Shown: positions 9,893 through 19,151, counted from the stretch's first letter. The stretch is DNA of 64,000 nt from Variovorax sp. HW608 (GCF_900090195.1 NZ_LT607803.1:744001-808000), one strand, 5' to 3'. Numbers and translations are program-made. Notes: a model not told the origin generated them from the sequence alone.

Positions 9893-10959
9893 GCAAGTCT
9901 CCTGTTTTGATGGGGGCTCAGTTCCTTCCGGATGGCCGGGATGATCCTTTCGCCCCACAGCTCGATCTGCCTGAGCATCGTCTTCTGGTCGAAGTCGCCG
10001 AGCTGCGTCTGGATCGCGATGTGCTTGGGCTTGAGGATGCTGATCTCTTCCAGCATCCGGTCGATGACCTGGTTCACCGAGCCGACCGGCAGGTTGCTGC
10101 GCATCTGCTCGATGGTGGGGTCCGTCTCGTACGGCACTTCCTTGATCATGTAGCCGTCGTCGGACTGCGAGCGGCGGTACTTGAGGCTCTCGGAAATGCG
10201 GCGCTGGAACAGCGCGCACTGCAGGTAGGCGTCGATCTCCGCCTTGTTGTCGGAGGCGTAGGCGCAGCGCAGGAAGCCGAACTTCACATCGCGGTCGAGA
10301 TCCTTGCCATTGTCGCCGGCCACCTTGTCCAGGCGCTCGCGCAGTCCGCGGATGGCCTCGGTGCCATTGAGCAGCGCGGTCACGAACAGGTTGTAGTTCT
10401 CGCGAACGCCGCGGCCCAGCGTGACCGGGTTGCCCGACGTGACCCAGACCGGCGGCATCGGGCTTTGCAGGCAGCGCACCGCGATGGAGCTCGGCGGCAC
10501 CTTGAGGAACCGGCCCTCGTGGGAAAAGCTCTGCTGGGTCAGGCCCTTCGGGAGGATGTCGAGGAATTCGTTGTAGATCGCGCCCGAGTCGGCAATGTCG
10601 ACGCCGAAGCGCTCGAATTCGAATTCCTGATAGCCCGAGCCCACGCCCAGATCCAGCCGGCCATTCGAGACCGTGTCCGCAAATCCGACCTCCGCCAGGA
10701 AGCGGGCAGGCTGATAGAGTGGCAGGATGCAGACGGCAGTGCCCAGGCGTATCTGCTTCGTCTTTGCCGCCATGTGGGCCACCATCATCAGCGGCGACGG
10801 CGACAGCGAATAATTGTTGAAATGGTGCTCCGCGTACCAGGCACTATCGAATCCAGCCTGTTCCGCAACCACGGTTTGCTGGATCGAGTTATTGATGACC
10901 TGCTGCGAAGTCTGGTGGTAGCCGCGCTGCTGGGCGAGAATAAATACACCGAATTCCAT
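9889..10959 (-). CDS. LLM-class flavin-dependent monooxygenase (copy 2)
   Basis: A 356-residue paralogue of the protein at 7656-8723, with nearly every block conserved (AEHHFNNYSLSPSPLMMVAHMAA, VTSGNPVTLGRG, LPVGSVNQVIDRMLEEISIL). It uses FMNH2 and O2 by family rule. Differences cluster in the middle (for example SFSHEGRFLKVPP versus the corresponding IVSYDGKFLKLPP) and at the C-terminus, so the two copies may act on related but different substrates. It is the first gene of the block and is divergent from a LysR regulator. Confidence 0.92.
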   Translation of the reverse strand: MEFGVFILAQQRGYHQTSQQVINNSIQQTVVAEQAGFDSAWYAEHHFNNYSLSPSPLMMVAHMAAKTKQIRLGTAVCILPLYQPARFLAEVGFADTVSNGRLDLGVGSGYQEFEFERFGVDIADSGAIYNEFLDILPKGLTQQSFSHEGRFLKVPPSSIAVRCLQSPMPPVWVTSGNPVTLGRGVRENYNLFVTALLNGTEAIRGLRERLDKVAGDNGKDLDRDVKFGFLRCAYASDNKAEIDAYLQCALFQRRISESLKYRRSQSDDGYMIKEVPYETDPTIEQMRSNLPVGSVNQVIDRMLEEISILKPKHIAIQTQLGDFDQKTMLRQIELWGERIIPAIRKELSPHQNRRLA

Positions 10960-11068
10960 TCTTGTCTCCGGGAAAATTGCGCCCGCAAGGAACGAAGAAT
11001 TCTAGAGAGACAAGCCGGGCCGGCTATGGCTGAAACTGCAGATCAGAACTGCATCAACTGGAGGATTC

Positions 11069-12028
11069 ATGGATAGGTTGCGCGCCATGGAACTGTTCCT
11101 GTCGATCTCCCAGACAAAGAACTTTTCCGAGACCGCACGTCGCTTCGGCATCTCCGCGACCGGGGTGTCGCGAATGATCACGGACATCGAGGAAGAGCTG
11201 AAGGTCAAGCTGCTGCTGCGCTCCACGCGCCAGATCGCGCTGACCGAATCGGGGCAGGAATACGCGCGCCAGCTCGAGGGCATCCTCTGGCGCATCAACG
11301 AGCTGCAGACCAACATCACCGCCATCAGCTCCGCGCCGCAGGGCCTCTTGCGCGTGCATTCGCGCATGATGTTCGGCCTCGGCGTGCTGCCCAACCTGAT
11401 CGCCGGATTTCGCAAGCTCTACCCCGAGATCCACATCGAGCTCACGCTGGCGGAAGCCGCGGTCGACCTGCGGCGCAACCAGTTCGACATCGACTTCCGC
11501 ATCTCGCCGCCGGTGGAGGCCGGCGTCAAGCGCCGCATGCTGTTCCAGAGCGAGCGCTATCTCGTGGCGTCGCCTGCCTACCTCGCCGGCAAGCCCGAGC
11601 TCAAGGCGCCCGAAAGCATCCTGGACCACGACTGCCTGGCCTACCAGCTGCCCGGCGAGGAATACACGTGGCTCTTCAAGCAGCAGGGCCAGCTCGACCA
11701 GATCGCGTTCAAGCCCCGCCACATCACCAACAGCGGCATCGCCCTGCTGGAGCTCGCGCGGCTCGGCGAGGGCCTGGCGCTGCTCGACGACTACACCGTG
11801 CACAACGACATTCGCCAGGGACGCCTCGTCAGGGTGCTCGGCGACTACCGGATCAGCAACAAGGGCTTCGACGAGGGCATGTACGCCACCATCCTCGACA
11901 CGCCCATCATCCCCGCCAAGATCCGCCTCTTCCTCGACTTCGTGGCCGAGCGCGTGGCCGGGCCCGAGCTTCGATTCCTCGCGCACGGCAAAGCCGCGGG
12001 ACTGGATCCGTCGCCGGGCTCGCCCTAG
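11069..12028 (+). CDS. LysR-family transcriptional regulator
   Basis: A 319-residue LTTR. The N-terminal winged helix spans about residues 1-60 (MELFLSISQTKNFSETARRFG, ATGVSRMITDIEEEL), and the rest is a periplasmic-binding-like effector domain. It is divergent from the flavin-monooxygenase block and probably controls it. Its stop codon overlaps the stop of the convergent SMP-30 gene within a single CTAG. Confidence 0.93.
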   Translation: MDRLRAMELFLSISQTKNFSETARRFGISATGVSRMITDIEEELKVKLLLRSTRQIALTESGQEYARQLEGILWRINELQTNITAISSAPQGLLRVHSRMMFGLGVLPNLIAGFRKLYPEIHIELTLAEAAVDLRRNQFDIDFRISPPVEAGVKRRMLFQSERYLVASPAYLAGKPELKAPESILDHDCLAYQLPGEEYTWLFKQQGQLDQIAFKPRHITNSGIALLELARLGEGLALLDDYTVHNDIRQGRLVRVLGDYRISNKGFDEGMYATILDTPIIPAKIRLFLDFVAERVAGPELRFLAHGKAAGLDPSPGSP

Positions 12029-12906
12029 AGCGGCAGGCGGCACACCGGGCGCGCCAGGCCCCGGAAGCCCACCCCGGTCAGCTTGAGCACGGCGCCATCC
12101 AGCGGCCCGGACGCGCTGAGGCGGCCGCTGTCGCTGATGCTGGTGACGAACAGGTCGGCCATCTCGGGGCCGCCGAAGCACAGCGCGCTCGGGTGCGTCA
12201 GCGGCAGGTCGATGCGGTGCGTGAGCCGGCCCTGCATGTCGAAGCGGGCCAGCGCCCCGGTGCGCACCAGCGCGGTCCACAGCCCGCCTTCGCTGTCGAA
12301 GGTGCAGCCGTCGGGGCCGGAGTCCTCCGCATCGGTCCTGACGAACAGCCGCTTGTCGTTCAGGGTTCCGTCCGGCGCGATCGCATACGAATAAATGACC
12401 CGCGCTGCGCTGTCGGCGACGTGCAGGCGCCCGTTGACCGGATTTACGCAGGGCCCGTTCACGATGCCGATGCCCTCGTCGAGCTTGTGCAGGCGCAGGG
12501 CGGTGTCGAGGCGGTACAGCCCGCCCAGCGGCGGCTCGCCGGCTTCGCGAAACACATGCATGGTGCCGGTCACGAAGCTGCCGTCGGCGAGCGCGATGCC
12601 GTCGTTGAGCCGCAGGTTCGGATGGCTGGCGTCGATGCGTGCCAGCGACCGCAGCTTGCCGGTGCGCAGGTGCAGCGCCGCGATCTCTTCCTTCAGGGAC
12701 AGCACGATGCAGTCGCCGCCGTCGCCGTTGAATGCGAAGGAGCCGAGGGGCGCGGGGGCCTCGTGGCGCGCGGCAACCTCGCCGCTGTCCGGGTCCAGCG
12801 CGAGGATCAGCCCCTGCCGGCAATCCAGGAGCCACAGCCGGCCTGCATGCCATTGCGGGCATTCGCCCAATGCCAGTTTCAAATCACCAAGGCGCTGAAT
12901 ATTCAT
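12025..12906 (-). CDS. SMP-30/gluconolactonase-family protein
   Basis: A 293-residue six-bladed beta-propeller of the SMP-30/gluconolactonase/LRE family, probably a sugar- or aldono-lactonase. The likely divalent-metal ligands are present: Glu in LGECPQW near the N-terminus, Asn in GIVNGPC and Asp in SGPDGCTFDSEGGLW. The start is set at the ATG at 12906; an in-frame TTG at 12939 is less likely. There is no signal peptide, so it should be cytosolic. It is monocistronic and divergent from the acyl-CoA operon. The true lactone substrate is unknown. Confidence 0.88.
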   Translation of the reverse strand: MNIQRLGDLKLALGECPQWHAGRLWLLDCRQGLILALDPDSGEVAARHEAPAPLGSFAFNGDGGDCIVLSLKEEIAALHLRTGKLRSLARIDASHPNLRLNDGIALADGSFVTGTMHVFREAGEPPLGGLYRLDTALRLHKLDEGIGIVNGPCVNPVNGRLHVADSAARVIYSYAIAPDGTLNDKRLFVRTDAEDSGPDGCTFDSEGGLWTALVRTGALARFDMQGRLTHRIDLPLTHPSALCFGGPEMADLFVTSISDSGRLSASGPLDGAVLKLTGVGFRGLARPVCRLPL

Positions 12907-13258
12907 TGATTTCCCGGGCGCTCGATTTTTATTTGCCAATTCATTGCAAACGGCGAATTGGAATTGGAATTCAACTGATTCCGAAGACCTTCAAATCCCT
13001 GCGCGGCGCATCGTAGCAGCCCCCGCCGCCCGGGAATGCTTCATTTTTTGCAGGACACTCCTTCAGGATGATCGGCAAAGGATTTGGGGGCCCATTTCTA
13101 TAATTTGCCGCACGAGACAAACCGGCGAGTGCAGTGCTTTTCACCATGCCGCCGAAGCCGGAAAGAGAACTTCCCGAGAGCGAAGCGGCCCGTTTGTCGA
13201 AACCGTCCTTTTATTCAGATGGGTGCCGCGCGAGCCGGTGCCGTTCTCGAGGTGATGT
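12907..13258. promoter_or_regulatory. 352-bp divergent intergenic region
   Basis: This non-coding stretch lies between the SMP-30 gene and the acyl-CoA operon and is clearly less GC-rich than its surroundings. It contains three contiguous six-base units at 12955-12972 (GAATTG, GAATTG, GAATTC) and a good plus-strand -10 hexamer TATAAT at 13099-13104 with no clear -35 partner. That hexamer would serve the crotonase operon. I see no gene in it. Confidence 0.5.
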
Positions 13259-14029
13259 ATGAGTGATGAATGGGTTCGTTTGGAAGTCTCCGAGGGCGTC
13301 GCCCTGGTCACGATGGACCGCAAGCCGGTCAATGCCCTGAACCGTGAGATGCGTCGCCAGCTGGTGGCCACCTTCGATGCCATCTCCGAGCGCGAGGACA
13401 TCCGCTGCGCGGTGCTGACCGGCACCGGCAGCGTCTTCTGCGCCGGCGCCGATCTCAAGGACCGGCCCGACAGCACGGTGGCCGGCGACTTCCTCGACCA
13501 CAACCGCATCACGCGCGAAACCGGCAACGCCATCCGCGAATGCGCCAAGCCGGTGATCGCCGCCATCAACGGCACGGCCCTGGGCGCCGGCCTGGGCCTG
13601 GCGGCCGCCTGCGACATCCTCTACGCCTCGGAGAACGCCACCGTGGGCATGCCCGAGATCAACGTCGGGCTGGCCGGCGGCGCCTCGATGCTCAAGACGC
13701 TGTTCGGCCGCTCCACCCTGCGCCGCATGTTCTTCACCGGCCAGCGCCTGAGCGCGCAGGAGCTGCTGAAGCGCAACGTGGTCGACGACGTGCTGTCCGA
13801 GAAGGACCTGCTGCCCGTGACGATGACGCTGGCCCGCGAGATCGCGTCGAAGGCGCCGCTGGCCGTGATCTACGCCAAGCGCGCGGCCAACATGGTCGAC
13901 GTGATGCCGCAGCGCGATGCCTACCGCTTCGAGCAGGAGTTCACCGTCGCTCTGTCGAAGACCGAAGACGCGCGTGAAGCGCGCATGGCCTTCCTCGAGA
14001 AGCGCACCCCGGTCTTCAAGGGACGTTGA
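13259..14029 (+). CDS. enoyl-CoA hydratase/isomerase-family protein
   Basis: A 256-residue crotonase-fold protein. The oxyanion-hole segments are present (FCAGADL and GTALGAGLGLAAACD). The first catalytic Glu of enoyl-CoA hydratases is there (MPEINVGLAGG). The second Glu, normally in an M-E-M-type segment before TG, is replaced (RRMFFTGQRLSAQE). It may therefore be a hydrolase, isomerase or one-Glu hydratase rather than a classical hydratase. It is the first gene of a seven-gene operon and is followed after 2 bp by the acyl-CoA synthetase. Confidence 0.9.
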   Translation: MSDEWVRLEVSEGVALVTMDRKPVNALNREMRRQLVATFDAISEREDIRCAVLTGTGSVFCAGADLKDRPDSTVAGDFLDHNRITRETGNAIRECAKPVIAAINGTALGAGLGLAAACDILYASENATVGMPEINVGLAGGASMLKTLFGRSTLRRMFFTGQRLSAQELLKRNVVDDVLSEKDLLPVTMTLAREIASKAPLAVIYAKRAANMVDVMPQRDAYRFEQEFTVALSKTEDAREARMAFLEKRTPVFKGR

Positions 14030-14031
14030 TC

Positions 14032-16173
14032 ATGCTGACGCAGGTTCAGGCCGCCCCGGGCGCCGGGCTCGACGCATTCTTCAGCGCCGCCAGCGTGGCG
14101 GTGATCGGTGCCTCCGACGACGTCACCAAGATCGGCGGCCGCCCCGTGCAGTTGCTGCGCAAGTACGGGTATGCGGGCGCCATCTATCCGATCAACCCCA
14201 AGGGCGGGACCATCCAGGGACTGCCGGCCTACGCCTCGGTGCTGGACACGCCCGCGGCGCCCGAGCTGGCCATCGTGGCGGTGCCCGCGAACGCCACCCT
14301 GCAGGCCGTGCGTGATTGCGGCAGCCGCGGCGTGCGCGGCGTGGTGGTGCTGTCCACCGGCTTCGCCGAGGCCGGCGCGGAAGGCGCGGCGCTGCAGGCC
14401 GAACTGGTGCGCGTGGCGCGCATCCACGGCATGCGCCTCCTGGGGCCGAACTGCCTCGGCGCGGTGAACGTGGTGGACCGGCTGGTGGCCTCGTTCTCCA
14501 TCGCGCTCGAACAAAGCATGCCGCCCGCCGGCCAGGTGGGCATCGTCTCGCAGTCGGGCAACATCGGCAGCTTCACCATGCGCTGCATGGCCGATCGCGG
14601 CCTCGGCGTGAGCCGCTTCATCGCCACCGGCAACGAAGCCGACGTCGACGTGGCCGATGGCATCGCCGCGCTGGCGAACGATTCGGCCACACGCATCATC
14701 CTGTGCTGCATGGAAACCTGCCGCGACGCCGGACGGCTGATCGAGGCACTGGACATGGCGCGCCGCCAACGCAAGCCGGTGATCGCGCTCAAGATCGGCG
14801 CCACCGAGCAAGGCCAGGCCGCAGCCGCCTCGCACACGGGCGCGCTGATGGGCTCGGATGCGGTGTTCGATGCGGTCTTCCAGCGCTATGGCGTGCTGCG
14901 GGTGCGCTCGTTCGAGGAACTGCTCGACGTCGGCCACGCGGCGGCCCTGCTGGGTGCGGACCGCCTGCCCACCACCGATGCGGTGACGCTGGTCGCTGCA
15001 TCGGGCGGCTTCGGCATCATGATGGCCGACGCGATGGTGGAAGCCGGCATGACGCTTCCGCAACTGGCCGACACGACCAAGGCCCTGATCCGCGAGGCGG
15101 TGCCGACCGCCGGCACCAACAATCCGGTGGACGCATCGGCCCAGATGTCGGCCCGGCCCGACATCCTGCTCAAGATGCTGACCGCGCTGCAGAGCGATGC
15201 CGGCGGCAGCACGCTGGTCCTGCTGCTGGCCCTGTCGCTGTACAACTCGCGGCTGCGCGGCGTGTACCTGGAGGCGCTGGCTAAGGTTCGCGAGAGCCAC
15301 CCCGATCGCCTGATGGTCCTCATCAGCAAGGGCCCGGCCGATGCGGTGGCCGAGATCAATGCGCTGGGCATCCCGGTGTTCCCGAGCATCCCGGCGGCGG
15401 CCAGCGGCATGGCCGGTCTGGTTCGCCTGGGGCAGCTCGCCAGCCTGTCTCCCGCGGCCGCGTATGACGGCCCGGTCGAGAAGGTGGATGCGGCGGTGTT
15501 CCGCAACGAGTTCCATGCCAAGAAGGCGCTGGCGGCGGCCGGCATCAGCGTGCCGCGCGAAGAGGTGGTCTCCTCGGCTGACGAAGCGGTCCGCAGTGCG
15601 CGCGCCACGGGCTACCCGGTGGTGCTCAAGATCGCATCGGAGGACATCGCCCACAAGACCGAGATCGGCGGCGTGGCGCTTGACCTGAAGGACGACGACG
15701 CGGTGCGGCAGGCCTATGAGCGCCTGATGGCCAACGCACGCCAGCATGCGCCCAGGGCGCGTCTCGACGGCGTGCTCGTGGCACCGATGGTGCGCGGCGG
15801 CGTGGAACTGATCGCCGGCGTCTCGCGCGACCCCGTGTTCGGCCCGGTGGTCATGGTGGGGATGGGCGGCATCCACGCCGAGATCCTGAAGGATGTCGCG
15901 CTGCAGGTGGCGCCTGTTTCCGAGCAAGAGGCGGCGCGCATGATCCGCAGCCTGCGCATGTTCCCGCTGCTGGACGGCGCGCGTGGCCAGGCCAGGGCCG
16001 ACGTGGCCGCGGCCGCGCGCACGGTGGCGCGGCTGTCGGAATTCGCATGTCGGCATGCCGCCGACGTGGCCGAGATCGACATGAACCCCATCCTGGTGAG
16101 GCCCGAGGGCGAGGGCGTGCTCGTCCTCGATGCCCTGATGGTCCCCACCTCTTCCAACACCCCTGGACATTGA
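14032..16173 (+). CDS. ADP-forming acyl-CoA synthetase (CoA-binding plus ATP-grasp)
   Basis: A 713-residue fusion with an N-terminal CoA-binding domain (SVAVIGASDDVTKIGG), two CoA-ligase domains with the phosphorylated His in AAASHTGALMG, and a C-terminal ATP-grasp domain (GYPVVLKIASEDIAHKTEIG). Enzymes of this type (feruloyl-CoA synthetase Fcs2/acetate-CoA ligase ADP-forming family) activate carboxylic acids to CoA thioesters. The ATG at 14032 is preceded by AGGGAC. It probably carries out the entry step for the acyl-CoA dehydrogenases downstream. The acid is unknown. Confidence 0.9.
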   Translation: MLTQVQAAPGAGLDAFFSAASVAVIGASDDVTKIGGRPVQLLRKYGYAGAIYPINPKGGTIQGLPAYASVLDTPAAPELAIVAVPANATLQAVRDCGSRGVRGVVVLSTGFAEAGAEGAALQAELVRVARIHGMRLLGPNCLGAVNVVDRLVASFSIALEQSMPPAGQVGIVSQSGNIGSFTMRCMADRGLGVSRFIATGNEADVDVADGIAALANDSATRIILCCMETCRDAGRLIEALDMARRQRKPVIALKIGATEQGQAAAASHTGALMGSDAVFDAVFQRYGVLRVRSFEELLDVGHAAALLGADRLPTTDAVTLVAASGGFGIMMADAMVEAGMTLPQLADTTKALIREAVPTAGTNNPVDASAQMSARPDILLKMLTALQSDAGGSTLVLLLALSLYNSRLRGVYLEALAKVRESHPDRLMVLISKGPADAVAEINALGIPVFPSIPAAASGMAGLVRLGQLASLSPAAAYDGPVEKVDAAVFRNEFHAKKALAAAGISVPREEVVSSADEAVRSARATGYPVVLKIASEDIAHKTEIGGVALDLKDDDAVRQAYERLMANARQHAPRARLDGVLVAPMVRGGVELIAGVSRDPVFGPVVMVGMGGIHAEILKDVALQVAPVSEQEAARMIRSLRMFPLLDGARGQARADVAAAARTVARLSEFACRHAADVAEIDMNPILVRPEGEGVLVLDALMVPTSSNTPGH

Positions 16174-16181
16174 AGGCTCTC

Positions 16182-17399
16182 ATGCACACGGAAAAGAACC
16201 CGGCCATCCCGGACGCCTCGGCGGGCCCGGCCGTCTACCGCCAAGATGCGCGCGAGTGGCTGCGCGCCCATCTGCCCGAGCACATGCGTGCCGACAGCCT
16301 CGAATACCGCACGCCCACGCTCGACGAGTGCCGCGACTGGGAAGCCTCGATGTACGACGCGGGCCTGGCCGGCATGACATGGCCCAAGGCCTACGGCGGC
16401 CTCGGCCTCACGCTGCGCGAGCACCTGGTCGTCAACAAGGAGGTCGGCGCACTCGCCATGCCCGAGAGCGTGAGCTCGATCGGCAAGGAACTGGCGGGCC
16501 CGATCATCCAGACCGTGGGGACGGAGGAGCAGAAGCAGTTCTTCCTGCCGCGCATCCTCTCGATGCGCAACTACTGGTGCCAGGGCTTCTCCGAACCCGA
16601 CGCGGGCTCCGACCTCGCGCGCCTGCGGACCAAGGCGGTGCAGGAAGGCGACAGCTGGCGCATCAATGGCCAGAAGATCTGGACCAGCGGCGCGGCCAAG
16701 GCGCACTACTGCCTGCTGCTGACCCGCACCGGCACGGTCGCCGACAAGCACCGCGGCCTGCTGATGTTCGCGGTGCCGATGGACACGCCCGGCATCCGCG
16801 TGGTGCCGATCAAGTCGATCGATGGCAAGGATTCGTTCGCCGAAGTGTTCTTCGACAACGTGGTGGTGCCCGACAGCGCACGGCTCGGCGCACCGGACGA
16901 AGGCTGGAACGCGGCGATCCGCGTGCTCTCGATCGAACGCGCGACCAACCGCATGTACCGCGCATGGCGCTTCGAATGCGAGCTGCGCCAGATCGTCGCC
17001 GCCTGCAAGTCCGATCCGCAGCTGTCGAAGCTGCTCGATGACGGCCACTACCAGCGCCGCATCGGCGACGTGGTGGGCGAGATCGCCGCGCTCAAGGGCC
17101 TGGTCGAACGCACGGTGGACCAGCTCGTGGCCGGCGACAGGATCGGCGCTCGCGGCTCGCTGACCAAGCTCTACTGGTCCGAATGCCACCAGGCCTTCAT
17201 GGGCCTCGCGCTGTCGGTCGTGTCGCAGGTGAACCCCCGATCGAGCGCGCTGGCCCAACGCGCCCGCAAGCATTTCAGCACCGCCTACCTCTACGCCCGC
17301 GCCGAGACCATCTATGCGGGCACCACCGAAGTGCAGTTGGACATCATTGCCCAGCGCATCATGGACTTGCCCAAGGACCTCCAGGAGTCGCTGAAATGA
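16182..17399 (+). CDS. acyl-CoA dehydrogenase, subunit-like A
   Basis: A 405-residue FAD-dependent acyl-CoA dehydrogenase with the usual motifs WCQGFSEPDAGSDLA, KIWTSGA and a C-terminal YAGTTEVQLDIIAQRI. The position that is the catalytic Glu in MCAD-type enzymes (YEGT) is Ala here, as in many FadE-type or heteromeric enzymes. The ATG at 16182 is used because the reading frame upstream lies inside the synthetase gene. The next gene is a second, shorter acyl-CoA dehydrogenase overlapping by ATGA, so an alpha2beta2 heterotetramer is likely, as with the FadE28/29 and ChsE1/E2 pairs. Confidence 0.92.
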   Translation: MHTEKNPAIPDASAGPAVYRQDAREWLRAHLPEHMRADSLEYRTPTLDECRDWEASMYDAGLAGMTWPKAYGGLGLTLREHLVVNKEVGALAMPESVSSIGKELAGPIIQTVGTEEQKQFFLPRILSMRNYWCQGFSEPDAGSDLARLRTKAVQEGDSWRINGQKIWTSGAAKAHYCLLLTRTGTVADKHRGLLMFAVPMDTPGIRVVPIKSIDGKDSFAEVFFDNVVVPDSARLGAPDEGWNAAIRVLSIERATNRMYRAWRFECELRQIVAACKSDPQLSKLLDDGHYQRRIGDVVGEIAALKGLVERTVDQLVAGDRIGARGSLTKLYWSECHQAFMGLALSVVSQVNPRSSALAQRARKHFSTAYLYARAETIYAGTTEVQLDIIAQRIMDLPKDLQESLK

Positions 17400-18358
17400 G
17401 CGCAACGGACAACGATCTCAAACCCGAGGAGTTCGCACAGGCCGCGGCCGATGCGATCGCCGATGCACAGGCCCGAGGCTTCCGCGAGGCCGCCGAGGTG
17501 CTGGCCAACGCGGGGCTGTGCGGCGTCTGCGCCAACGAGGATGCCGGCGGACTCGCGCTGGGCATCGAGTTCGCCCTGCCCATCGTGGCCGAGGCGGGCA
17601 GGCTGCGCCTCCAGTGTCCGCTGCTCGAGACGCTGCTGATCGCCAAGGCGCTCGGGGATTCGCCCTTGGCGGCGGAGCTCGCCGGTGGCGCCCGCGTCGC
17701 CACCTGGGCGCTGCAAGGGAACCTCCAGGAGGGCTTCGCAGGCCACGCGCGCCATGCGCGCCACTGCGACTGGGTGCTGGTCGCCGACGGCCGGCAAGGC
17801 GCCGTCCTGCTGGACCTCGCCTCGGTCGAGATCCAGGACGACCCCGCGCTGGACCCGGACTACCCGCAGTCTTGGCTCGTGCTGGACAACGTCAAGGTGC
17901 TGGCCGAAATCGACGCCGCCACCTTCGCCACCCTGCAGCGCGACGGCGAGATCCTGATCGCCGGCCTCGTCAACGGCGCGGCCGAAGGCGCTCTCGCCAC
18001 CACGGCCAGCTACATGGCCACCCGCGTGCAGTTCGGACGCCCCCTCTCGGCCAAGCAGGCCGTGCGCCACCTGCTGGCCCGCATGCGGCTGGTGCAGGAG
18101 GCCTCCAGCGCCGGCATCCTGCGCGTGCTGCGACCCGACGAATACGGCCATGTGCGCGCGACCGGACCGGTGCTCGCCAATGCGCTGGCGAATGCCGCCT
18201 TCGTGCTGGAGAAATCCATCCACCTGCATGGCGGGATGGGCTTCACCTGGGAAGTGCCCCTGCACTACGCGCTGCGCGAAGTGCGCAAGTTCGATGCGGC
18301 GTTCGGCTCGGGATCGCTCGCGCGGCAAGCCGGGCTGGACTTCATCCAGTCCGTATGA
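17396..18358 (+). CDS. acyl-CoA dehydrogenase, short subunit-like B
   Basis: A 320-residue acyl-CoA dehydrogenase-like protein, shorter than the usual 380-400. The N-terminal helical and middle beta domains are reduced and divergent. The C-terminal helical domain is well conserved (TRVQFGRPLSAKQAVRHLLARM, HLHGGMGFTWEVPLH). It overlaps the start of its partner's stop codon (ATGA). Such short proteins usually complete the active site or FAD site of a partner, here the product of 16182-17399. The heteromer is inference from gene order. Confidence 0.88.
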   Translation: MSATDNDLKPEEFAQAAADAIADAQARGFREAAEVLANAGLCGVCANEDAGGLALGIEFALPIVAEAGRLRLQCPLLETLLIAKALGDSPLAAELAGGARVATWALQGNLQEGFAGHARHARHCDWVLVADGRQGAVLLDLASVEIQDDPALDPDYPQSWLVLDNVKVLAEIDAATFATLQRDGEILIAGLVNGAAEGALATTASYMATRVQFGRPLSAKQAVRHLLARMRLVQEASSAGILRVLRPDEYGHVRATGPVLANALANAAFVLEKSIHLHGGMGFTWEVPLHYALREVRKFDAAFGSGSLARQAGLDFIQSV

Positions 18359-18372
18359 ATGAAGGAGATCGA

Positions 18373-19131
18373 ATGAACCAGGACCTGCTCGGCCGCGTGG
18401 CCCTCATCACCGGCGCGGGCGCCGGCATCGGCCGCGAAACCGCACTGCAGATGGCCGCGCGCGGCGCCATCGTCTGCGTCAACGACATCAAGGAAGAACT
18501 GGTCACCCCCGTGGTGGACACCATCAGGGAGCGCGGCGGAAAAGCCTTCGCGGTGCCGATGAACATCGCCAGCCGCGAAGGCATCCGCGACGCCATCCGC
18601 CGCTCCTTCGAGCACGGCGGGCGCTTCGACATCCTGGTCAACAACGCGGCCTGGGTGCGCTACCAGGCGATCCCCGAAATCATGCCGGAGACGATGGACC
18701 GCATGCTGGACGTCGGCTTCAAGTCCGTGGTCTGGAGCCTGCAGGAAGCGGTGGCCGTGATGGATCCGGAGCGCGGCGGCTCGATCGTGAACGTGGCCTC
18801 GGTGGCGGCCTTGCGCTCGGCTGCCAGCTCGGTGGTCTATTCGGGCATCAAGGCCGGCATCATGGGCATCACGCGCGCCGCAGCGGCGGAACTCGGCGCA
18901 CGCAACATCCGCGTCAATGCGGTGTGCCCGTCGGCCGTTCCCACCGAAGGCACGCAGCGCAACCGCAACGCCGAGCGCGATGCCAACCGGATCGCGCGCA
19001 CGCCGCTGGGCCGGCTCGGCACGGTAGAAGACATCGCGCGCGCCATCTGCTTCCTGGCCAGCGACGAGGCGGGATTCATCACGGCACAGGGCCTGACGGT
19101 GGACGGCGGCATCACGCTGACCAACATCTGA
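18373..19131 (+). CDS. short-chain dehydrogenase/reductase
   Basis: A 252-residue classical SDR with TGAGAGIG at residues about 13-20, NNAA, catalytic Ser in VNVASVAAL, and YSGIK. Asp in VNDIKEE suggests NAD+ preference. The ribosome site AAGGAGA lies just upstream of the ATG. In this operon it probably oxidises a 3-hydroxyacyl-CoA or a ring alcohol. Confidence 0.92.
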   Translation: MNQDLLGRVALITGAGAGIGRETALQMAARGAIVCVNDIKEELVTPVVDTIRERGGKAFAVPMNIASREGIRDAIRRSFEHGGRFDILVNNAAWVRYQAIPEIMPETMDRMLDVGFKSVVWSLQEAVAVMDPERGGSIVNVASVAALRSAASSVVYSGIKAGIMGITRAAAAELGARNIRVNAVCPSAVPTEGTQRNRNAERDANRIARTPLGRLGTVEDIARAICFLASDEAGFITAQGLTVDGGITLTNI

Positions 19132-19151
19132 GGCCCGAAGGACACGCGCCG

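Noticed and set aside
12907..12939. Longer SMP-30 protein starting at TTG 12939
   Set aside because: The added residues are unlike the family start, and the ATG at 12906 begins directly with the conserved N-terminal strand.
13043..13050. T-rich run in the 12907-13258 gap as a plus-strand terminator
   Set aside because: No stable hairpin directly precedes it, and no plus-strand gene ends nearby other than LysR, more than 1 kb upstream.
13921..16170. 749-codon open frame antisense to the acyl-CoA synthetase
   Set aside because: It is a His/Arg-rich shadow of the synthetase, which has clear CoA-binding and ATP-grasp motifs on the plus strand.
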